The notes beneath the pieces were generated by a model. That model had not been told where the DNA came from. It worked only from the letters and a program-made list of their open reading frames with translations, and made no database searches. This document shows positions 38,301 through 47,300 of a stretch of DNA of 64,000 nucleotides, in pieces. The position numbers and the translations under genes were made by a program. The stretch lies in contig OZ024870.1 in assembly GCA_964017185.1 (NCBI GenBank), positions 58,816,812 to 58,880,811 of the forward strand. The letters run 5' to 3'. This DNA is from Rugalucina vietnamica (lineage: Eukaryota > Mollusca > Bivalvia > Lucinida > Lucinidae). Numbering within the stretch: position 1 is the stretch's first letter; the number at the start of each line of letters is the position of its first letter.

Positions 38301-41300
38301 GTTTTAAATTCAGAAAAAATAATTTAATTTTCAATTCTTTGAAACATACCTGTCTTGAACAAAAATACACCTAGAATGCTTTCAAAATTCATAATATTTA
38401 CGTAATGCAGATTATTTTGGACCAAAAGCAATGAAAAATTTGCAACTTGAAGTGGATGATAAAATTTTACGAGTCGTTTTCCAACCCTACCCCCATACTT
38501 GAAAAGTCGGAAAAAATCAATATTTTGAAATGTGCCAAACCCATATTTGTAGATTCAAACTTTTTCTTGTATTTTCACACAAGATAGAACATAGTAATAT
38601 TGTTCGAATAAAAGAAAGAAATATATAGGGTAGTGTGCATATAAGAGAGAACCAACAACTTGAAAATCGCCAATTTAAGCCTTTTTTCGTCTGTTTTGTT
38701 TCTTAAAGCCCATTTCATAAAACCAAACAAAATTTTAAAACTAGCACACCAAAGACAGAAAGACCGACTTAGAAGACCATATACACATATACTGCTGCTA
38801 AAACAAACATCGAACTCGTGCAATTAATTTGAAGATGTGTAATATTCAAGTTTAATCTACCCTACCCCCTAAATTTTATTGACAACTAAAATTTTCTGAA
38901 AAGTTGCAGAAAATGGGGTGAAAAAATGAAGTTCCTTAGATTGACAATTTTCATGGCTCATTCAATGCATATCATCAATATGTATCCAAACATAAAATAT
39001 TAGAAAAATATCTGCAACCGTTTTCGAGATATTCAACAAAAGAAAAACCGGAAGTTCCGAAATGTCAAATGTTAGCAGCGAACATCCTTAAATGACATTT
39101 TAAAAGTTTTCCCCATTCAAATGCATTGGCGACCTATGTTGACCTTGCTGTAAAATAGGTCAAGGTCATCACAGGGTCATAATTTATAAACACACTGTAG
39201 TACTTCAGTCCCCGATGCTTCATGCCAAGTTTTGTTGAAATCGGTCCATTGGTTCAGGAGAAGAAGAATTTTAAAGGGTTTTTACCATATATGGGCATGG
39301 TGGCCATCTTGGTCATGTGACCTGGATTATTTATAAACACAATGGTTCCCCCTTCCCACAGATGCTTCCTATAAAATTGGGCTTTGATTGGCCAGGTGGT
39401 TTCAGAGAAGAAGATCTTTGAATATTTTTGTAATATATATGTATATTGCCCCAGGGTGGGAGCAGACCAACCCCTGGGGTCCAATTTTTTTTCAGAATTA
39501 CCTACCTTCAGTCCATTTGCCCATTTCCTGCAAGATTTGCCTTTCAACCTGGGGTCCAAATTTTTTTCAGAATTACCTACCTTCAGTCCATTTGCCCATT
39601 TCCTGCAAGATTTGCCTTTGAAATGACATTTTTACAATTTTCCCCATTCAAATGCATGGGTGTCCTATGTTGACCTTGCCGTAAAATAGGTCAAGGTCAT
39701 CCAAAGGATACAAATACATTGTAGTACTCTATTTATAAATACATTGTAGTACTCTAGACCCCGATGCTTCATGCCAAGTTTCGTTGAAATCAGTCCAGTG
39801 GTTCCGGAGAAGAAGAATTTTGAAGGGTTTTTACCATATATGGGCATGGCGGCCATCTTGGTCATGTGACCTGGATTATTTATAAACACATTGGTTCCCC
39901 CTTCCCATAGATGCTTCATATAAAATTTGGCTTTGATTGGCCAAGTGGTTTCAGAGAAGAAGATCTTTGAAAATGGTGGACGACGGACGGACGACGGACG
40001 GACGCCGGATCATGGCCATCCTATAAGCTCACCTTGTGAGCCTAACGGCTCAGGTGAGCTAAAAAGAACACTTGAACGTATGGTAGGGTGAGCCTGGGGT
40101 TAGGTAACACAAGGGTGAGATAAGAATTTCTCCCAAGGGCTAAAACGTAGGATTTCTCTATCTGGTGTACAAGAATATAAGAATCTTACATGAGTGTCAG
40201 GTATGGATAGACAAATCTGTCCCGAGGGTCACATTTTGGCATCACGAGGCTCGCCGAGTGATGCCAAACTGTGACCCGAGGGACAGATTTGTCTATCCAT
40301 ACCTTACACGCATGATAGATTCTTTTTCTTGCACGCTTTAATGCAGCGAGGCTTGATTTTCATACTATTTACCTAGAAAGACGCTACAATCGCGGCGTCC
40401 GCCATTTTGAATTAAAACGTTTTGACGTCATTGTGACGTGTGCGCTTAACGACGAAATTACGTGACGTCCTATACAACCCATGTTAAAAAGAACACTTGA
40501 TCGCAAGTTGGGACCGGGGTGAGATAAAGAGGGTGGGATAAGAATTTCTCACATGGGGTAAAACGTAGGATTTCTCTATCTGGTGTGCAAGAATAACCAA
40601 TGCTGATGATTCAATATAATACTGTAGGATGCAAATACCATTCTTCTGGGAACAACCTGCCACAGAACAACCTGAATGATGCCATTCTGTTCCCAGACAG
40701 GCATTTACTCCCTATTGTTGCTGCAGCAGCTTATTGTTTTCATCTGTGTTGGTTGTTCTCAGTTCTGTTGGTTGTCTCTCGATAACCAGTGTGATTATGT
40801 AACAAACATCTAAGACTTACATCAGACTTGGCCTTTCCAACCGTGTCCCAGGCTTTTGCCAAACCTGAAAAACAGAATAACAAAATTCAAGCCATTTTAT
40901 TTATTTGTATATGTTGTTCAAGTTTAACTTAGTTTCAATAATATTTCAGTCATTTCAAGACGGTGTGGGGTTGCAAAAAGGAGCTCTGTCTGATGGAATG
41001 GCCTTTGAGCCTTCGCATGAGAACAACAATTTTGGGTTCTGACCAGGTCCGACGCAAACCAGCCTGCACCGTCACAGAAGCAGGCTAGAGACTTGAAATT
41101 TCGATTTAGGAAGAAGAGGGATTGTACTATCTGAGTAGCGAAAACAAAGTCACTGATCAGCTGTGCATTTACTGCACAGCTGATCTGCGGGCTCATTTCT
41201 CAATGCTGCTGCATTATTGTATCAAGTCCACAACACATTACTTGAGTCGCCACATAGGAAAACCAACAATCTGCATAGGCAAAAACAAAGATGCAGATCA

Positions 41301-44300
41301 GCTTCGTGGTAACCGTGAAGCTGGTCAGTGCCTTTGTTTTTGCTATATGGATAGTACAAACCCTCTTCTTCTTAAATCTGAAATTTCAAGCTTCTAGCTG
41401 TCTTCTGTGGCTGTACAGGCAGGTTTGTGTCAGACCTGGTTGGAAACACCAAAGACTGATTTTCTCACGTCACAGCTCACTTGATACCACAGTCAACCAC
41501 AAGTGGACCAGTCATACAATAATTTTGCAATGCAACTAATACCACTGTCGACAATTTTGGTACACTTAACTCAAAATATCTGGATCTGGAGTTGAACCTA
41601 GTACCTCCCAATCTAAGAATGACCACTCTCATGAACAACTATGGAACTTTCTAAACAGTCTTGTCAACCAATGCACACCCATAAAAATGTACTTAATATT
41701 AATTTTGTATCTAGGTTCATCGCAATACCAACAAAACTAAAAACAGAAGGGAAACTTCAAGAAGTCAACATAGTGCCCCTTGCAAAACCAGTTCCTGCTG
41801 TTTCCGGCATAAATGTGCAGCAGCTAACCCTATCTATACCCTTAGCAAGTATTTTTTTTTTTAAATATTTTAATGAATCTTAATGAATCTTCAATGAATT
41901 CTTGCACAAACCATAACGGCTAAAACACAATCAGGGTGGACATTTCACAAAATACATGTTATACGGCAGTATTTTGCCCTGAAGCACGCCTAGAATGATG
42001 TAATGGTCATAGCTCAATAGGAAACTTCTCAAGCTTTCCAGTGATATATAATATGTGTGGGTTGTTAGTAGCGGAACAGTTTACTGCCTAGTCAAAAGGC
42101 TAAAATTTGGCCATTTTTGAGTGTTATAAAGTTTCACTTCAAAATTTCTATTATTTTACAAGACTCCAGCTATTATAATTTCCACTTTAGCCAATAAGTT
42201 TATGTCAGAAATTCAAAAGGAATACCTTAACTCTTATCTGAGGTGATTAATACATTGGTACATGCCTTTGCATTAATGCCTAAGGGCTACTTTCTTAAAA
42301 GTAGCCCTTTGTTATACATTTTGGCTTTTTTAATATCCCCAAATCAGGGGCTTCCAAACTTAATAAACTGAAAAATATATAATCACAAATGCCATATTAA
42401 GCACAAGATACTTTTTGAATTTCGATGGAAAAGCCCTAATTGAATAGAAAGTGATTATGGAATCTGCCAGATGCAATTTTGTAACATCATGTAAAATGTC
42501 GTGTCCGTAGCCCCCTATTTTCAAGCCCCTGTTAAAGTATGTTATCAATGCTTTATATAAACATGACCTTCACTTTCAGTTGCGGGTCCAGGGATTTAAC
42601 GGTTTATAAGAAAAAATTTGTGGCTAGCTAAATGGTTTCATCAGATATAATGGTAACTATGCTGTCCGTAGCCCTGTCGTGTCCGTAGCCCCCCATTTTT
42701 GTTGTTTGCTTAAAATGATCATTTTAAGCTTATCTCATTTTGTTTGGGTTTTAAACAAACAAGAACACCATTAAAAGTCATAAATGTACCAGTAGATATG
42801 AATATTACAATTTAATACTTATGACAAAACTGTATTAAAACAAATAGGGCTACGGACACGACGCATTTTCATATTTGTCCATATGTTGAAAATTTTCAAA
42901 GATTTTTCAGATTAAATCTGTTATCTAACACCAAAAAGTGCCCTAAAAGTAAAAATTATCAATACAAGATAAATTGCATTAGCCAAAATGCATGTTATAT
43001 TTTCAAATATTTAGGTCCGTAGTCCCTATAGGCATAGGTATGGTGAAATTTTTGAAAGCCTGAAAACAAAATGAAAATTTCTGCATTTTCGCACCTACAA
43101 GATGTCTCTGAAAACAAAAATGCCATCTAAATATGCCCCACTGAAAATTCATTTTTTGACAAAAGTGAAACCCAAATGTCCACCCTGATTGTGTTTTAGC
43201 CGTAAACAGAAGCCTCTGTGGTTTAGTGTGGTTAAGCCACGTGCCTAAGCCAAGTGCCTAGTAAAACGCTGGTGGTAGACTCAATCCCAAGCTTCCCTAG
43301 TGTTTCGGACACGACTTTAAACTGTATGAGCTGTTGGTGGGACATTAAGCCCAAATCATCCAACAAACAAGAAAACTGTCTTAAAATTTTCATAAAACTC
43401 AAAAAGTCAAGGGACATAATTCAATTTCAGTGTACCAACCCTTGCTATCTGGTAGTTAAGCACTAATTTGCATAAAATGACAAAAATGCATTTAATCTGT
43501 TATTGAGAATTTATAGTGATTGTTTTAATTTTCTCAAAACATTGTCAATTAAATTAAGCTTAGATTGTTTACATTAAACTTGAAAATGTTAATTTCAATG
43601 TAGGTATCTTAAGATCTTCTCGTGATTAGTTGGAGAACAGAAAATGCAAACTTGCAATCAGAACAATGGAGTCATTGGTTAAAAACATTGGTTGCCCAAT
43701 GCACAATTCATTTGCACTCATGCCCCAATAGCCCTGGTACCCTGATGGCAGTAATTTTGGTATGACTGGGTATAAATATGGAGGACTGTATGTTGAGTTT
43801 CTATAAAACATCTGTTACCTTCAAGGGAAACTTTTAGAAGTTCTTTCAGTTCTGACCAATAATTTGTTAAAATGGCCAGAAAATGTTAAAAAAGTATACA
43901 TCTGTTTACATGTCAAAAGAGACATGAACTTGTTCGATCAAAATTTATGGCAAGCATGACATACATGCATCAGGACAAAATTCTTAGGACTAGAACTTAA
44001 AGTTTCAAGACAGCCATATTATAAATTCAGTCTACAGTTTTTTTTTAAATCATAGCTTTTTTTCTGGATCAGTTTATTAAAAATCAATTGATGCAAATAG
44101 ATTACAGAAATAGGATTTAAATGGGCATTGAAGTTCAATAAAATGGATTAAAAGGAGCCATATTCTGATGCAAATTGTTTTAGAATTAAAATTTTATAGA
44201 CATACTTATTTGCACTGTAATGAACTCAAATTTTCAAGATGTATAATTGACAAATTGTATAGATCCAGACGAAACTGCTTTTTATGGAGTGGTCTGAGCA

Positions 44301-47300
44301 GATTCTTAAGTTTTAGCAAACTTTTGTGCTTTTTGAATCTTCTAGTGGCATGCAATGCATAGCAGAGATTAAAATATAAAGTGTACTGGAATCTGGAAAT
44401 GATGCACTACAAAACCAGGCTAAAATATTTTATGTATAATCTGATAAATTAAATTCAAAATGCTTGATTTAATACTTTATAAGCCATGTTCGGTAGCTCT
44501 GCATTAAGTGATGGGAAAAAAAAGTAATTTGTGTACGAAGCTGACTGATGTATGGCTTTTAGCCTTGTTGTAGAATAGGTCAAGGTCATCTTAAGGTCAT
44601 TATTTTTTACAAAGTTATAGAGCTTGATTCCCAAATCTTTGCAATAGGCAAATCGAGAGGCAAATGAAGCAAAACCACCGACAGATGGTGGCAAGAGCAT
44701 CATGCTGGACGAGTATGTTACTTGTACAATCATTTGAGCCGCCTCATGAGAAAACCAACAATCTGCATATGCGAAAACAAAGGCGCAGATCAGCTTCGCG
44801 GTAACCCCGAAGCTGATCAGCGCCTTTGTTTTCGCTACTCGGATAGTACAATTCCTCTTCTACTTAAATCCGAAATTTCAAGCTTCTAGCTCTTTTCTGT
44901 GACTGTGCAGCCTGATTTGTGTCAGACCAGTTCGGAAACCACATTGTTGGTTTTCCCACGAGGCAGCTCGTTTGGTAAGCCTAACAGGTCAAGGAGCTGC
45001 AAAAGCATAATTCTTGTGGAAGACAGTTCTGCTTTCTGTTGAGCTTTTCACATCCAACTTGTGTCTTTAGATACTGTAAGTTCGGAAATTTTCGTGTGAC
45101 TTTTATTTCGCGAATTTTCTATTTCCGATTTATTAGCCAGTTCTTGATTTCACGAGTGAGTGTCCATGTATTCTAGTGACCCGCTTTAGGCATAGACTTC
45201 CCCTGTGAAAAGTTTTGAAATTGCAGTACATTTATCTGGTTATCGACGCCAGTTTATAAAGGGTCACTGATGAGGGTTCAGTACCCAAAATTGAGCAATA
45301 TGGCCCAAACTGTCTCCCTTTGAATGTTTTCACTCCTTCCAAAGGATCAAACTTTTATATTTTATTTATTAGTAAGAACTTTGAATTCGCGAGGCAACCA
45401 TCTTGCCAATATAAACAAAATTAAGTTCTCGCGAATATTTCCAAATCTACAGTATTTAAAATGTATAACACATTATGTTTTTTTTTTCTCACTTTCAAAC
45501 TGAATGGAATACTCTAATAGCTTTATCATAAAGCTAACGGCTTAAAATGCTGCTTGATATTCATACCAGTGTCCAAAAATAATTAACCATCAAAAAAGCA
45601 CAGTAGGCATATTGAGTTGTTTACCTTTCACCAAAAAAATAGGTGTAGTATTTTTATTTATCAAACTGTTCGCATCATTTACCGGAATTATAATTCAAAT
45701 GTTCTCACGACATGGGAGTACTTTGGCTTAGTTTTTATACATTTATCCACAATATCTAAAGATAAATTAAATCAACATAAGGCGCCATGTAATGTGATGA
45801 TACACTCATGCTACTTTGGGGGTAGAATGCTTTTCTAAGCACATGCTGTGTGTTTGAAGTTGCATCAAAGGACAAGTTTAAATGAATGAATCAGTCATAA
45901 ATACAAGTGTACATGTACTAATGTACATGTACTCAGTACAATTGAGCTGCGTCAGGAGAAAACCGCATTTTTGCATTTGCTAAAACAAAGGTGCAGACCA
46001 GCTGTGCAGTAACCGTGAAGCTGATCAGCGCTTTTGTTTTAGTACACTTCCTCTTCTTCTTAAACCCAAAATTTCAATCCTCTAGCCATCTTCTGTGACT
46101 GTACAGCCTGATTTGTGTCGGACCTGTTCGGAAACCACACTGTTTGTTTTCTCACTGCTCAAATGACTGCTTCAATCATTCAATGGCATTTGAGCCACCT
46201 CGTGGAAAAACCAACAATGTGGTTTCCGAACAGGACTGACACAAACCGACCTGTACAAGCACAGAAAAGAGCTAGAAGCTTGAAATTTCGGATTTAAGTA
46301 GAGGAGGAATTGTACTATCCGAGTAGCGAAAACAAAGGCGCTGATCAGCTTTGTGGTTATCGCGAAGCTGATCTGCGCCTTTGTTTTCGCCTATGCAGAT
46401 TGTTGGTTTTCCCATGGGGCGGCTCATTTACTCAATGATATTCTGGCTTCCCCAAAGAGGAAATAAAAAGATACACAGAACAGACCTTTTATATGAGCTG
46501 CTATGCAAAAAAAAAAAACAGCTTCTGGGGTTTCTGACCAATTCAGACACAAATCTGCCTGTGCAGTCACAGAAAAGGGCTAACTAGTAGAAGCTTGAAA
46601 TTTTGTATTTAGGAGGGACAGGGGTTGTTCTGTCTGCGTAGTGAAAACAAAGGGAAAGGTGCTGATCTGCACCTTTGTTTTCGCATAGACAAAAATCTGG
46701 TTTTCTCATGATGTGGCTCACATCATAGTGTTATAAATAAATTTGAGCTGCTGCATGGGAAAACCAACAATCTGAATAGGCGAAAACAAAGACGCAGATC
46801 AGCTAACCGCGAAGCTGAACAGCACCTTTGTTTTCGCTACACGGATTGTACAATTCCTCTACTTTTTAAATCCGAAATTTCAAGCCTCTAGCCATCTTCT
46901 GTGACTGTACAGCCTGGTGTGTGTCGGACCTGGCCGGAAACCCAAATTGTTGGTTTTCCCACGCAAAGGCTCATTTCTTATTAGACAAGTTTACCACACT
47001 GCTGATCGGTGCCTCTATTTTTGCTACAGTGTACACTCACTTTACTACCTCCTTCAAAAATTGGAAATTTCAAGACTGAACATTTTAAATTGCTAGGCAG
47101 ATTGGTTTGTGTTCGACTTGGTTTGAAACGTTAGTCACTTTTTCACATGACGCAACTCAAAACAGCCAAAGAATGCTGATCATGTTCCTCATCTTTGCAT
47201 CACTCCTTCACTTGAGCTAGATCACAAAAAATCTGTGTTTGGGGTCTGGCACAATCTGGTAAAAGAAGGCTAGAAGCTTGAAATTTTGGATTTAAGAAGA

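Larger units (their letters stand above)
37194..40064. mobile_element. pearl-like element C, 2.9 kb, with a nested TTAA element
   Basis: Ends GCTCACCTGAG (about 37194) and CTCAGGTGAGC (to about 40064) are inverted. The body has several imperfect long units containing AATAGGTCAAGGTCATC, ATGCTTCATGCCAAGTTT, GGCCATCTTGGTCATGTGAC and TTGGCTTTGATTGGCCA. A GACGGACGACGGACGG microsatellite (about 39980-40005) precedes the right end. A 944-bp element is nested at 38144-39087. The frames near 39254-39673 read through duplicated units and are not genes. Confidence 0.65.

Noticed and set aside
36831-40797. ATCACACTGGTTATC at 36831 and its inverse at 40783 as ends of a 4-kb element
   Set aside because: A single 15-bp inverted match in 64 kb is expected by chance, and no target duplication was seen.
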